Shown: positions 1-8,475 of the stretch, in pieces
Layout: the number at the start of each line of letters is the position of its first letter
How positions within the stretch are numbered: the first letter of the stretch is position 1
From: Hyphomicrobiales bacterium
GTDB lineage: Bacteria > Pseudomonadota > Alphaproteobacteria > Rhizobiales > Devosiaceae
Assembly: GCA_027487555.1 (NCBI GenBank)
Contig: JAIYDI010000029.1
Coordinates: forward strand, 1 to 64,000
Length of the DNA stretch: 64,000 bases
Reading direction: 5' to 3'
Notes under the pieces: generated by a model
What the model was told of the DNA's origin: nothing
The model's input: only the letters and a program-made list of their open reading frames with translations
Databases searched by the model: none
Made by a program: the position numbers and the translations under genes

Positions 1-467
1 ATTGTCAGGCCAAAAACCCCGGTCGGCCGGCGGGGCAGGCGCCTCGTCATACATTGCGGACTAACCGCGTTGGGGCAATCGCCCCGCCGGCCCGCTTTCT
101 ACCTCTGGCACCCGCGGCCTTCTGGCCGGCGGGCGTACGGGCCTGTCCAGTTCGTTCTTCAAACCGGGACTCTTGAAGCACCAGAGTGACGAACCCAGGA
201 GAAAGACGGAAATGGTCCTGTTGCTGTCAGACTACCCGCGACACCCTGAGCGAGGTGTGATCAATACTCATTCCAGCAAGCACGTGCGGGCCGCGCTTAA
301 CGACATGCCGCCCCCAACTGAACATGGTTGTCTCGAGATGCCATGGTGGCAATGTCAGAGCAGGGCCTTGCACGCCTCAAGCGGTTCCGGTCTGGTGTCT
401 GTGGGGGGCATCGGGGCAGCCGCATTGCTGAGGAAAGGTGAGAGCCACTTCCCTGACGGGTCTGCGC
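1..467. other. Non-coding left edge with possible terminator
   Basis: I see no convincing gene here; the short open frames lack a good start context and resemble no family. At 12-35 a five-pair stem (CCCCG/CGGGG) is followed, on the minus strand, by a run of five T, which looks like a weak intrinsic terminator for minus-strand transcription coming from the acyltransferase side. The rest shows no clear repeat or regulatory structure. Confidence 0.4.
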
Positions 468-1601
468 TCACTGCGCCGTTGCGGGCGCTCCGCGTGGCGA
501 TAGACGCGCTCTGAGCCAGGTCTGTGCAGGGCGCTCCAGCCACCGATAACTGAGTCCGGCCACTGCGATCAGAACCAGCATGTAGGCAACAAAAGCTAAG
601 GGCGATTGCAGGCTCGCTGCAGGTATCGCGAAAAAGGTGACCACGAGTGCCATTACCAACTGCAGCGGGAAGTGCCACAGGTAGAGCCCGTAAGTCAGGT
701 CTCCCAAAGGCGACAGGAACCGCCAGAATCGTGCGCCTTGGGTTTCGTTCAGCGCCAGGGCCAGAACGGTGAGTGGCACAAGGCAAAGCCGGAAGAAGCT
801 TTCCAGCCAGCGCCAGCCCTCGAGCTTCAGGCTGTTCAGCCAGCCGGCGATCCAATGGGTTTGCAGTTCGACAATGCCGATGGTCCACAGAGCCAACACG
901 AGGGCCAGCAAGGGCGTGTTGAGGCGCACGGTTGTCGGGCGGTCACGCATGGCACGCCAGGCAATGTACACGAGCCCGCCAGAGAAAAAGCCGAGTATGC
1001 CCCGGCCAAGGCCCCAATCCTGGTACATCACCCACCAGCCGAGCGCGACGCTCGCGAATAGTGGCAGGATCCAGTTGGGGCGAATAAGACGGCAATAGAC
1101 GAAGAACAGGCCGTAGAGCAGCACTTCGACGCCGACCGACCACTCAGGCCCGTTGAATGTCCATCCATGGATGAAGTACTGCAGAAACAATAGGTTAAGG
1201 ACAAAGTTGCCAAGTGTCGTGCCGCCATAGACAAAGCTCTGGTGACCCATCGTGAGCAACAGTCCCTGCATCGTGGCAATCAGCACAAGAGTGACGAAAT
1301 GCAAGGGATAGAGTCGCGAAAACCGTCCCACGGCAAACTTCCAGGCTGTCAAACCGCGGGTTGAAATAGCTTCGCTATAGAGCCAGAAAAACACGAACCC
1401 CGAGAGGGTGAAAAAGAACTCCACCGCCAGCCAACCGGCTCGATAGAACGGAAACAGAAGGAAGAAGAATGGCTGTGCGGTGACGTCGACCAGTCTTTCG
1501 CCGCCGATGAGATACACATGCTGCCAGTGCCAGATCACGACTGCAAGGGCGGCCAGGCCGCGGGCCGCATCGAGCCCGTGAAGACGATTTGAGTTGGCCA
1601 A
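468..1601 (-). CDS. Acyltransferase family 3 membrane protein
   Basis: Integral membrane O-acyltransferase of the acyltransferase_3 family (OafA/NodX/ExoZ type), which moves acyl groups from CoA to sugars of surface glycans or to small molecules. The N-terminus carries the family signature, LDAARGLAALAVV followed by WHW, with the characteristic Arg and His; about ten hydrophobic segments follow and the C-terminal SYRWLERP motif is typical. The length of 377 residues is normal for the family. The frame opens with TTG; no in-frame ATG precedes the conserved start, so the start is uncertain by a few codons. It stands alone on the minus strand and the acceptor cannot be told from sequence. Confidence 0.88.
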   Translation of the reverse strand: MANSNRLHGLDAARGLAALAVVIWHWQHVYLIGGERLVDVTAQPFFFLLFPFYRAGWLAVEFFFTLSGFVFFWLYSEAISTRGLTAWKFAVGRFSRLYPLHFVTLVLIATMQGLLLTMGHQSFVYGGTTLGNFVLNLLFLQYFIHGWTFNGPEWSVGVEVLLYGLFFVYCRLIRPNWILPLFASVALGWWVMYQDWGLGRGILGFFSGGLVYIAWRAMRDRPTTVRLNTPLLALVLALWTIGIVELQTHWIAGWLNSLKLEGWRWLESFFRLCLVPLTVLALALNETQGARFWRFLSPLGDLTYGLYLWHFPLQLVMALVVTFFAIPAASLQSPLAFVAYMLVLIAVAGLSYRWLERPAQTWLRARLSPRGAPATAQ

Positions 1602-1802
1602 GGCAATGTTTTCCGCTTGCGATCAGGTACGCCTCTATCCTCGAAAACACCTCGCACGTCACTTTCGATCCGCGCGGGGTGGGCATGCTGCGAGGGCATA
1701 GGACGGTGAAAAATGATGGCGGGCTCGTCGCCCGCTCGCTCTTGAGGCTAGACTTGCTGCCGACGGCGCGGCGATTCCCGCGCCTTTTCGAGGAAGTCGC
1801 AA

Positions 1803-2090
1803 ATGTTGCTGAAGCGCGAGATACTTGAGGCCATCCAGCGCGGTGAGATCAGCTTGCAGTTCAGGCGTTGGACCCGTCCGACGGTAAAGACGGGTGGGAC
1901 GCTCAAGACAAAGCTCGGCCTGTTGCATATCGGCAGGGTCGAGCAGGTGTCGCCTGACGATGTGAGTCTGGCAGATGCGCGGGCGGCGGGTTTTGCCGAC
2001 CTCGGAGAATTTCAGCACTGGCTGGCAAGTATGAAGGAAGGGCCGCTTTTCCAGCGGATCGAAGTCAGTTTCAGGGCGCCTTCGCCATGA
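1803..2090 (+). CDS. ASCH-domain-like small protein
   Basis: A 95-residue protein resembling the first half of ASCH (PUA-like) domain proteins: ILEAIQRGEISLQFRRW followed by GGTLKT and GLLHIGRVEQVSPDDV matches the usual beta-rich pattern, and ASCH proteins are thought to bind RNA. The ATG at 1803 is preceded by GAGGAAG (1789-1795), an acceptable ribosome binding site. Many relatives continue with a second, helical domain. Here the frame stops at 2090, and downstream DNA in another frame resembles such a domain only loosely, so the gene may be complete or a shortened remnant. The function is unknown. Confidence 0.6.
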   Translation: MLLKREILEAIQRGEISLQFRRWTRPTVKTGGTLKTKLGLLHIGRVEQVSPDDVSLADARAAGFADLGEFQHWLASMKEGPLFQRIEVSFRAPSP

Positions 2091-2289
2091 GCGTGGCGCG
2101 GCCAGCGCCAGTACGTGCGGCCAGCCTCGGGAGTGGCCAGGCGGGCGCGGAAGCTGGGTGCTCTGGATTGGTATCGACGGAGCGGAGACAAAAATCCCGA
2201 TGCGGCTTTAGGAGTCGGACTGCGCGTTGGCGGCAGATCCCAGATGGCACGCGACGTTGTTCGTCGCGCTATCGGCTATGTGCTGGTGA

Positions 2290-2688
2290 TCAAGCCCGGA
2301 GTCGCGTCCACGGCTCCTCCGCAAGATGCGGTCCATGCACTTCGAAATAGCGCAACTGATCCGAGAGAGTTTCACGCAGTTCTGTCATCGAGCGAACCCA
2401 CTCAGTATAGACCAGCCGCGCCATACGTACCTGGGAAAGGGCGACGAGCGCACCTGTGCCCACCTGCCAGTTCGGCTCCGTTGCGGCACGAGCGTGCCGT
2501 TTGATCAGGCCAGCGTGCGCCTCGGGTAGACCGATTACGGCCCAATAGGTCGTAAGGGCGTCTATGTCGGCATGCGGATTGAACTCCACCCGCTGAGTGC
2601 GGAAGGCCCAAACCAGAAGATCCTGGATGTCGATAAGGACTTTGTGCGGCATGGGCGGTAGAATGCCCCTTACCGGCGCCGAAATCAT
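2290..2688 (-). CDS. Hypothetical protein
   Basis: Encodes up to 132 residues of mostly helical composition with several Trp and His residues (LLVWAFRTQRVEFNPHAD, TYWAVIGLPEAHAGLIKRHAR). I do not recognise a family. The amino-acid composition looks natural and the opposite-strand frames do not, which supports a real gene. Translation may begin at the ATG at 2688 or the ATG at 2652; neither has a strong ribosome binding site. It is convergent with the ASCH-like gene and no signal peptide or membrane segment is visible. Confidence 0.5.
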   Translation of the reverse strand: MISAPVRGILPPMPHKVLIDIQDLLVWAFRTQRVEFNPHADIDALTTYWAVIGLPEAHAGLIKRHARAATEPNWQVGTGALVALSQVRMARLVYTEWVRSMTELRETLSDQLRYFEVHGPHLAEEPWTRLRA

Positions 2689-2857
2689 GAGGGTAAAGCC
2701 TCAGCTACCCGCGAAGATTGGCGGCGTGGTTCAGCGTCCGTAAAGCCGATTGCCACAAATCGTGGATTCCCCTGACGATCGGTGAAGCGTGGTCGCAATG
2801 GCGGAACCTCTCAGGCGGGATTTCGTTGATCCCGTATTCCCAACAATGAGGTGCGAA

Positions 2858-3040
2858 GTGCACAAGGACGAGATCGCAGGTCAGGCTAAGAAAGTCCGTG
2901 GCGCCTTGAAGGACGTTCTGGGGAAGGTAACCGGTGACGACAAGTTGCGCGTCGACGGCGCCCTCGACAAAGCCGAAGGTGGAATGCAGAAGAATGCGGG
3001 CAAGGCAAAGGAATCTGTGCGCGACGCGCTCAAGCTTTAG
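2858..3040 (+). CDS. CsbD family stress-response protein
   Basis: A 60-residue, Lys/Gly/Ala-rich CsbD-like protein: it opens HKDEIAGQAKKVRGALKDVLG and continues with GDDKLRVDGALDKAEGGMQ, the usual two-helix CsbD layout. Members are small, soluble and induced by general stress; the biochemical role is unknown. I place the start at GTG 2858 because GAGG sits just upstream (2848-2852) and the family starts exactly here; an ATG at 2846 in the same frame is an alternative. A strong terminator follows at 3065, so it is probably monocistronic. Confidence 0.85.
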   Translation: MHKDEIAGQAKKVRGALKDVLGKVTGDDKLRVDGALDKAEGGMQKNAGKAKESVRDALKL

Positions 3041-3064
3041 CCGGCTGGGGCGCCAAAGAAATGG

Positions 3065-3084
3065 AGGGCCGCACGTGCGGCCCT
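3065..3084 (+). terminator. Intrinsic terminator after csbD-like gene
   Basis: A perfect ten-pair inverted repeat (AGGGCCGCAC/GTGCGGCCCT) lies 25 bases after the CsbD stop and is followed by TCTGCTTT. This is a GC-rich stem with a short pyrimidine-rich tail. It overlaps the 5' extension of the next open frame, which argues that the next gene starts further downstream. Confidence 0.7.
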
Positions 3085-3144
3085 TCTGCTTTAGTGTTGC
3101 TCCGCCTACGCTCACTGCGACTCAAACGACAGGCGAGGCGAAGC

Positions 3145-3495
3145 GTGCTTGGATCCATTCTTACAGCGACAATCGGAGTGCTGCATTTCGGCATCATGGT
3201 GCTCGAGATGTTTTTTTGGACATCGGAGCGTTCGCGGCGAGCGTTCAGTATTACGCTCGAGTTTGCAAGAGCCACCAAGGCGTTGGCTGCAAACCAGGGG
3301 CTATATAACGGCTTTATTGCAGCGGGGCTGATCTGGGGGGCTTGGCTCGGCACGGACGGAAAAGCCATCAGCACGTACTTCCTGCTATCCGTTGCAATTG
3401 CTGGGATATTCGGTGCCATCACCGTTGCACGACGGATCATCCTTGTGCAGACCGTGCCGTCGCTGATTGCGCTCGCGGCGGTGCATTTCGGTTGA
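3145..3495 (+). CDS. DUF1304 family membrane protein
   Basis: A 116-residue inner-membrane protein of the DUF1304 family. Diagnostic segments are VLEMFFWTSE, LEFARATKALAANQGLYNGF and AAGLIWG, followed by two further hydrophobic helices, giving four predicted membrane segments. I start it at GTG 3145, with GAGG just upstream at 3135-3138, because the longer reading would run through the preceding terminator and adds Arg-rich residues unlike the family. The function is unknown; relatives are small orphan membrane proteins. Confidence 0.85.
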   Translation: MLGSILTATIGVLHFGIMVLEMFFWTSERSRRAFSITLEFARATKALAANQGLYNGFIAAGLIWGAWLGTDGKAISTYFLLSVAIAGIFGAITVARRIILVQTVPSLIALAAVHFG

Positions 3496-3680
3496 TATCG
3501 CTGTCATTAAAGCATCATTCACCTTGTTTTTGGCATTATTTCACGGTTACGTTGAAGTGCGGACGGACCTGAGACTTTGCATACTGGCGCTAACGGCCGG
3601 GGGTGCATCATTGACCCTCATATTATTCCAGTATCATCGGCGATCAGGTTCGCATTGTATACATAAGTTGCAGGCCACAC

Positions 3681-4034
3681 ATGTTTGCGATCAGTCGCCA
3701 GACTAGAACGACGGCACTCGACGGTGCTTTGCGCGAGGTGGTGCTACGTGTCGACTACGGCATGATTACTCATGGGCTCGCCCCGCTGTTCGTCGACGGA
3801 CGGCCCACTGAGTTACAAAGCTGGGAGTTTCCTCAGGAGATACGCCGCCGGTTGTCGCGCCTCAATCAATTGTATGACCGGCAGGTGAACTGGGACAATC
3901 CATCGGATCCCGATTGGACATTTTCGGATCGCGACCGCAACGAATTCAACGCGTTGCTACCGTATGTCGCCACCGAAATTCAGATATTCCTCGGCAATGA
4001 ATGGAATGTCGTGATTGAAAGCCAGCCGTTGTGA
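3681..4034 (+). CDS. Hypothetical protein
   Basis: A 117-residue soluble protein I cannot assign. It contains LREVVLRVDYGMITHGLAPLF, a central charged region (EFPQEIRRRLSRLNQLYDRQVNWDNP) and an acidic and aromatic C-terminal half ending in a conserved-looking FLGNEWNVVIES. The composition is less GC-biased than its neighbours. The 185 bases upstream are relatively AT-rich and probably hold its promoter. It is a single gene, convergent with gluconokinase. Confidence 0.55.
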   Translation: MFAISRQTRTTALDGALREVVLRVDYGMITHGLAPLFVDGRPTELQSWEFPQEIRRRLSRLNQLYDRQVNWDNPSDPDWTFSDRDRNEFNALLPYVATEIQIFLGNEWNVVIESQPL

Positions 4035-4095
4035 CCGGATCATGCGATCGCGTAATACGACAACCAAGAGTGCTAAGAGAACGGGGCGCTGAGAG

Positions 4096-4656
4096 TCACT
4101 GGCCGCGCTTAAAGACCTTGAGGTGAGTCAGTTCCTTCACCACACGGCTTGCGATAGGTTCGACCGGGTCGCTCACATCCACGCGTATAGCGTTCTCATC
4201 TGCAGAAGGGCGCTCAAGGGTGGCGAACTGGCTCTCAAGCAGTGCCGGGTTCATAAACTCATGTCGCCTCGCTGCAATCCGCGCGCGGATAACTTCAATT
4301 TCTCCATCAAGGAATACGAAGAGTATCGCCTCGCCAGCTTTTTCAGCGAGGAAGTCACGATACGCGCGCTTAAGTGCTGAGCACGCGCCAACGGCGACCC
4401 CCTTGTGCCGCGCGGTATCGCCCAATGCTCCGGCGAGGCTTTGGAGCCAGGGCCACCGGTCGGCATCGACGAGCGGAATGCCGGCCCGCATTTTTTCCTT
4501 GTTGGCGGCCGGGTGATAATCGTCGCCATCGTGGAATGGGGCATGCAACCGCCGTGCAATGGCTGCCCCGACAGCAGATTTCCCGGACGACGCCACACCC
4601 ATGGCGATGATGATGCGTGCCCCCTCAAACGGTGGCTGTGAATCCGCCGTCGACAT
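4096..4656 (-). CDS. gntK: Gluconokinase
   Basis: ATP-dependent gluconokinase (about 186 residues), converting gluconate to 6-phosphogluconate in the cytoplasm. The P-loop GVASSGKSAVG lies near residue 20, followed by FHDGDDYHPAANKEKMRAGIPL and DADRWPWL, the GntK substrate-binding signature; CSALKRAYRDFL and the ESQFATLERP segment are also typical. It overlaps the end of the SDR gene by 32 bases, so the two are translationally linked. With the divergent gnd gene the locus feeds gluconate into the pentose phosphate or Entner-Doudoroff routes. Confidence 0.94.
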   Translation of the reverse strand: MSTADSQPPFEGARIIIAMGVASSGKSAVGAAIARRLHAPFHDGDDYHPAANKEKMRAGIPLVDADRWPWLQSLAGALGDTARHKGVAVGACSALKRAYRDFLAEKAGEAILFVFLDGEIEVIRARIAARRHEFMNPALLESQFATLERPSADENAIRVDVSDPVEPIASRVVKELTHLKVFKRGQ

Positions 4657-5395
4657 AGAGGATGTGTCCGCTCACATAGGTTGAAGCATCGGAGGCGAGG
4701 AATATGGCGGCGCCGCCAAGTTCACTCGGGTCGGCCCAGCGGCCAAGCGGTGTACGTTTTTCGACCCAGGCGTTGAACTCGACGTTCTGCAGCAGGGCTT
4801 CGTTGAGTTCAGTGCGGATATAGCCGGGCGCGATGCCGTTCACATTGATACCGTGCTTCGCCCAGTCGACAGCCATGCCGCGCGTCAGGTTGGCAAGTGC
4901 AGCCTTTGACGCGGAATAGGGGGCGATTGAGGCTCGTGCTACGTTGCTCATTACAGAGCAGATATTGATGATGCGGCCACGTTTGCGAGCGATCATGCCC
5001 TTCACCGCCTCGCGGCTGACGAGGAACGCCGAGGTGAGGTTGGTCGCCATGACCTGCTCGAACTTGTCGAGGCGCCATTCTTCGAGCGGTTGGCGGTGCT
5101 GCATGCCGGCATTGTTGACGACAATGTCGATGGGGCCGATCTCGGATTCTGCATGTGCGATAGCATCTGAAACGCTGTCCTCGGATGTTACGTCGAAGGC
5201 CAGTGCGTGCACTTTCGCGCCCGCGGTGGCGAGTTTCGCCGCGGCATCGCCGAGCGCAACCTTGTCGCGGGCATTGAGGAGAATCTCGGCGCCCGCACCC
5301 GCAAGTGCCTCGGCGATCCCATAACCAATACCTCGGCTTGAACCCGTGATCAGGGCGCGCTTACCCTGTAGACTAAAGAGCGATAGAGCATCCAA
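4625..5395 (-). CDS. SDR oxidoreductase, gluconate 5-dehydrogenase-like
   Basis: A 256-residue short-chain dehydrogenase. The cofactor motif TGSSRGIGYGI is near residue 18, NNAG near residue 92, catalytic Ser in ICSVMS and the YxxxK pair in YSASKAA. The N-terminal FSLQGKRALITGSSRG is characteristic of the gluconate 5-dehydrogenase (IdnO/Gno) branch, which interconverts gluconate and 5-ketogluconate. The start is TTG at 5395, supported by GGGGAGG six bases upstream. It is the first gene of a two-gene operon with gluconokinase, which favours the gluconate assignment over other SDR substrates. Confidence 0.88.
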   Translation of the reverse strand: MDALSLFSLQGKRALITGSSRGIGYGIAEALAGAGAEILLNARDKVALGDAAAKLATAGAKVHALAFDVTSEDSVSDAIAHAESEIGPIDIVVNNAGMQHRQPLEEWRLDKFEQVMATNLTSAFLVSREAVKGMIARKRGRIINICSVMSNVARASIAPYSASKAALANLTRGMAVDWAKHGINVNGIAPGYIRTELNEALLQNVEFNAWVEKRTPLGRWADPSELGGAAIFLASDASTYVSGHILYVDGGFTATV

Positions 5396-5558
5396 GCTGC
5401 GCCTCCCCAGGCCTTAGTTTTGGGTGGAATACTAGTGGATCGTGCTAGCATTGGTAACCCACTTTCGTTGTCCGCCCGTCGCTTCGTTTAGGGTGGCAAT
5501 AAGGCGGCGCGCATGCCAAAACCATCGCCCAGAACGAAATCGCCCAAGGGAGTTCACA

Positions 5559-6977
5559 ATGGCGTCCGCGGATATCGGCCTCATCGGCCTGGCGGTCATG
5601 GGTTCGAACCTGGCCCTCAATATTGCCGAAAAAGGCTACACGATCGCGGTGCACAATCGCTCTGCGGGGCGCATCGACGAGTTCGTCGCGATGGCGCAGG
5701 CGCAGGGCCTTGCCAACCGCGTGGTGCCCGAGGCGGACCTCGCCAGGTTCATCCAACAAGTGAAGCGGCCGCGCTCGATCATCATCATGGTCAAGGCGGG
5801 CAAGCCTGTTGATGAGATGATCGAGCAGTTGCTGCCGCATCTCGAAGCTGGCGACGCGATCCTCGAGTGCGGCAACTCGCTCTATACGGACAAGCAGCGG
5901 CGCTTCGATTATCTGACGCCTAAGGGCATTGGCTATCTCGGCATCGGCGTGTCCGGTGGCGAAGAGGGGGCACGCCACGGCCCGTCGATCATGGTTGGCG
6001 GAGCGGAGGAGCAGTGGAAAAACGCCCAGCCGATCCTCGAGGCGATTTCGGCGAAGTTCAACGGTGAGCCGTGCTGCGCGTATCTCGGCAATGGCGGCGC
6101 CGGCCACTTTGTCAAGATGATCCATAACGGAATTGAGTATGGCGATATGCAAATGATCGCTGAAGTCTATGGCGTTATGCGCGACGGGTTGGCCTATGGG
6201 TCGACCGAAGCCGCCGAAGTGTTCCGCGAATGGAATGACGGCCCGCTCAACTCCTATCTCATTGAAATAACCGGTCATGTGCTTGATGCGATCGAGCCCC
6301 GGACGGGTACCCCATTGGTGGAGTTGATCCTCGATCAGGCGGGTCAGAAGGGTACCGGCGCTTGGTCGGCTATTGCGTCGCAGCAACTTGGCGTGCCGGC
6401 GACTGCAATCGAAGGCGCCGTCGCGGCGCGTTCGATTTCGTCGCGGAAGCAGGAGCGCGTGGCTGCCGAGGCGGTGTATGGCAAACCGGCAGCGCACAAT
6501 GCCGATGTGACACTCGAAGACCTGGAAGCAGCCCTGCTTGCTGGAAAGATCGTCTCGTATGCGCAGGGCTTCGCGGTCATCGCCAAGGCCAGCGAGGAGT
6601 TCGGCTGGAATCTGCCGCTCGCAGTCATCGCCAAGATCTGGCGTGCGGGTTGCATAATTAGATCGCGTTTCCTCGACCAGATGTCGGCGGCATATGCCAA
6701 GGGCGACGCCATCAACTTGCTGATGGTGCCGGATTTTGTTGTCATCATGAAGGATGCGCACAAGTCGCTCCGCAAGGTGGTAGCCGCCGGTGCGCTGGGC
6801 GAGTTCCCGCTGATCTGCCTGTCGGCCTCGCTTGCCTATTTCGATAGCTATCGGCAGGCGCTCGGTACGGCGAACCTGACGCAGGGTCAGCGTGATTTCT
6901 TTGGCGCACATGGCTTTGTCCTCATTGACCGCGAGGGTGAGCAGCACGGCACCTGGCCGTCCACGCTTGGCAAGTGA
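5559..6977 (+). CDS. gnd: 6-phosphogluconate dehydrogenase, decarboxylating
   Basis: NADP-dependent 6-phosphogluconate dehydrogenase (472 residues) producing ribulose 5-phosphate and CO2. The Rossmann motif GLIGLAVMGSNLALN begins at residue 7; GVSGGEEGARHGPS and the catalytic Lys-His-Asn segment HFVKMIHNGIEYGDMQ follow, then the all-helical domain with TGAWSAIASQQLGVP and the tail GEQHGTWPS. Length is normal. I chose ATG 5559 because AAGGGA sits eight bases upstream and the extra upstream codons do not belong to the family. Its stop overlaps the NUDIX start. The 163-base gap to the divergent SDR gene must hold both promoters; I see no clear operator. Confidence 0.96.
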   Translation: MASADIGLIGLAVMGSNLALNIAEKGYTIAVHNRSAGRIDEFVAMAQAQGLANRVVPEADLARFIQQVKRPRSIIIMVKAGKPVDEMIEQLLPHLEAGDAILECGNSLYTDKQRRFDYLTPKGIGYLGIGVSGGEEGARHGPSIMVGGAEEQWKNAQPILEAISAKFNGEPCCAYLGNGGAGHFVKMIHNGIEYGDMQMIAEVYGVMRDGLAYGSTEAAEVFREWNDGPLNSYLIEITGHVLDAIEPRTGTPLVELILDQAGQKGTGAWSAIASQQLGVPATAIEGAVAARSISSRKQERVAAEAVYGKPAAHNADVTLEDLEAALLAGKIVSYAQGFAVIAKASEEFGWNLPLAVIAKIWRAGCIIRSRFLDQMSAAYAKGDAINLLMVPDFVVIMKDAHKSLRKVVAAGALGEFPLICLSASLAYFDSYRQALGTANLTQGQRDFFGAHGFVLIDREGEQHGTWPSTLGK

Positions 6978-7546
6978 CGGGATTGCCTATTGGGGATTTT
7001 CTCGAGACGCTCGGCCGATTGGTCGAGCGCTACTTTTCTGAAGCCGCCGACCGCGACGAGCGGTTGGCGCTGCTCCGCTGGCAGATCGCCCAGCGGCACG
7101 CGCTCGACGACCGGAGCACAATGCCCGGCCACGTGACCACCAGCGCCTTCGTGGTGTCGCCGGACCTGAACCGTGTCCTCCTGATCCACCACAACACCAT
7201 CGGTCGGTGGTTGCAGCCGGGCGGCCACTATGAGCCCGCCGCGAGCTTTGCCGCTTCCGCCGCCCGCGAGGCGGTGGAGGAGACGGCCATTGCCGGGCTC
7301 GCGCTCCACCCCTGGCACGGCGGTAGCGATCTGCCTTTCGTGATCGATAGCCACGAAGTCCCCGGAAAGGCGAGCCGCAAAGAAGAGCCGCATTACCACC
7401 ACGACCTGCAATATCTGTTTGTCGCAGATCCGAACGCACCTCTTACTGCGCAGTTGGACGAGGTAAGCGGGGCCAGATGGGCGGCGCTGGATGAACTCGC
7501 CAGCATCTCCCCGCGCGGACTCCGCCGACTGAAGTCCCTAATCTGA
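6974..7546 (+). CDS. NUDIX hydrolase
   Basis: A 190-residue NUDIX-fold phosphohydrolase. The NUDIX helix region is GGHYEPAASFAASAAREAVEE; the REAVEE core that carries metal-binding glutamates is intact, but the upstream position usually filled by Glu (as in PGES) reads PAAS. A His-rich insertion (PHYHHDLQYLF) follows, as in several uncharacterised NUDIX proteins. It starts at GTG 6974, which overlaps the gnd stop as GTGA, so it is translationally coupled to gnd. The substrate is unknown; coupling to gnd suggests a housekeeping or sugar-nucleotide role, but that is inference. Confidence 0.88.
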   Translation: MTGLPIGDFLETLGRLVERYFSEAADRDERLALLRWQIAQRHALDDRSTMPGHVTTSAFVVSPDLNRVLLIHHNTIGRWLQPGGHYEPAASFAASAAREAVEETAIAGLALHPWHGGSDLPFVIDSHEVPGKASRKEEPHYHHDLQYLFVADPNAPLTAQLDEVSGARWAALDELASISPRGLRRLKSLI

Positions 7547-7795
7547 ACGGCCGAAAAGCCCTTTCGTCTGTCTGCTCGCCTTCCACACCTGCGCAGTATC
7601 GCACGCCGGGATGCGAGGGGGATAGATTTACTAAAGACGCTGCAATATCAGATGCTTGTGGGTGCCGCCTGCGGCAGGGATTTCGCTGTTTGCGAGCCGC
7701 GCAACAGCCGTGCCGCAATGCTGGCACAATTTTGACGCCGGTACTCCGTCTCGATGAACATCGGTTGAACCCGCCCACCGCGCGTTTGCGCCATG
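7547..7795. other. Intergenic stretch between NUDIX gene and fasciclin terminator
   Basis: No gene is supported. The two convergent transcription units end here. I see neither a recognisable RNA nor a long repeat; the only clear structure is the fasciclin terminator at its right edge, annotated separately. Confidence 0.5.
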
Positions 7796-7824
7796 AAAAA
7801 AGGGGCGCCGCAGCGCGACGCCCC
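7796..7824 (-). terminator. Intrinsic terminator of fasciclin gene
   Basis: On the minus strand, GGGGCG and CGCCCC form a stem whose 3' side is followed directly by six T (AAAAAA at 7796-7801 on the plus strand). It lies 26 bases beyond the stop of the fasciclin gene, a textbook position for a rho-independent terminator. Confidence 0.85.
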
Positions 7825-7849
7825 AATAAGCATTTGAACGTATTTGTGG

Positions 7850-8344
7850 TTACGGCAGGAGAACAGCGTCGATCACGTGAATGATGCCATTGTCAGCCTT
7901 GATGTCGGCCGCCACGACATTGGCGGTGTTCGAGGCGGCGACGGTCACCGCATGGGTGTGCGCGTTTTTGGTCACTGCGAGACGCTCGGCGGTGTTGAGG
8001 GTCTTCACGTGGATGGCGCGGCCCGGCAACTGGTTGGACGCGAGCTCGCGCGGCAGCACGTGCAGCGTAAGGATGGCGACCAGCTGGTCCTTGTTTTCGG
8101 GCTTCAGCAGGCTTTCGACAGTGCCGGCTGGAAGGGCAGCGAAGGCCTCGTCGGTCGGAGCGAAGACGGTGATATTGTCGGTCGTCGCGAGCGCATCGGC
8201 AAGTCCCGCGGCCTTGGCTGCGGCGAGAAGCGTGCCGAAGGTGCCTGCACCAGCGGCGGTGTCAACGATGTTGGCAGCGTTGGCGGTAATGGTGGTGGGG
8301 AGAAGGGTCAGGGCGGCAATGGCCGCAGCAGTGATGAGACGCAC
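7850..8344 (-). CDS. Secreted fasciclin (FAS1) domain protein
   Basis: A 164-residue exported protein with a signal peptide (hydrophobic core at residues 4-18, likely cleavage after ANA) and one FAS1 domain. The conserved H1 box reads ITVFAPTDEAFAALP, the centre has LTLHVLPRELAS, and the H2 box ends NGIIHVIDAVLLP. FAS1 proteins mediate adhesion or ligand binding at the cell surface. The start is GTG at 8344 with AGAGGA upstream. It is monocistronic, with its own terminator. Confidence 0.93.
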   Translation of the reverse strand: MRLITAAAIAALTLLPTTITANAANIVDTAAGAGTFGTLLAAAKAAGLADALATTDNITVFAPTDEAFAALPAGTVESLLKPENKDQLVAILTLHVLPRELASNQLPGRAIHVKTLNTAERLAVTKNAHTHAVTVAASNTANVVAADIKADNGIIHVIDAVLLP

Positions 8345-8475
8345 TTGGGTTTCCTCTTAAACCGTGTTCCACGTCTATGTGGTGGTGTGTGTACGGGAGG
8401 AAGACGTCACTCAGCCTTGCTTCTCACAGGAACGTGAACATCCGTGACTGCGGCTGTTTATCCCGATTTTCCGAA

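Noticed and set aside
173..514. 113-codon plus-strand frame at the left edge
   Set aside because: It overlaps the acyltransferase end, has an unnatural composition and no family match.
2115..2504. 129-codon plus-strand frame after the ASCH-like gene
   Set aside because: It overlaps a better minus-strand gene and turns Pro/Ser-rich halfway; at most it contains a relic of the ASCH family.
5445..6947. 500-codon minus-strand frame opposite gnd
   Set aside because: Antisense shadow; the plus strand encodes an intact 6-phosphogluconate dehydrogenase.
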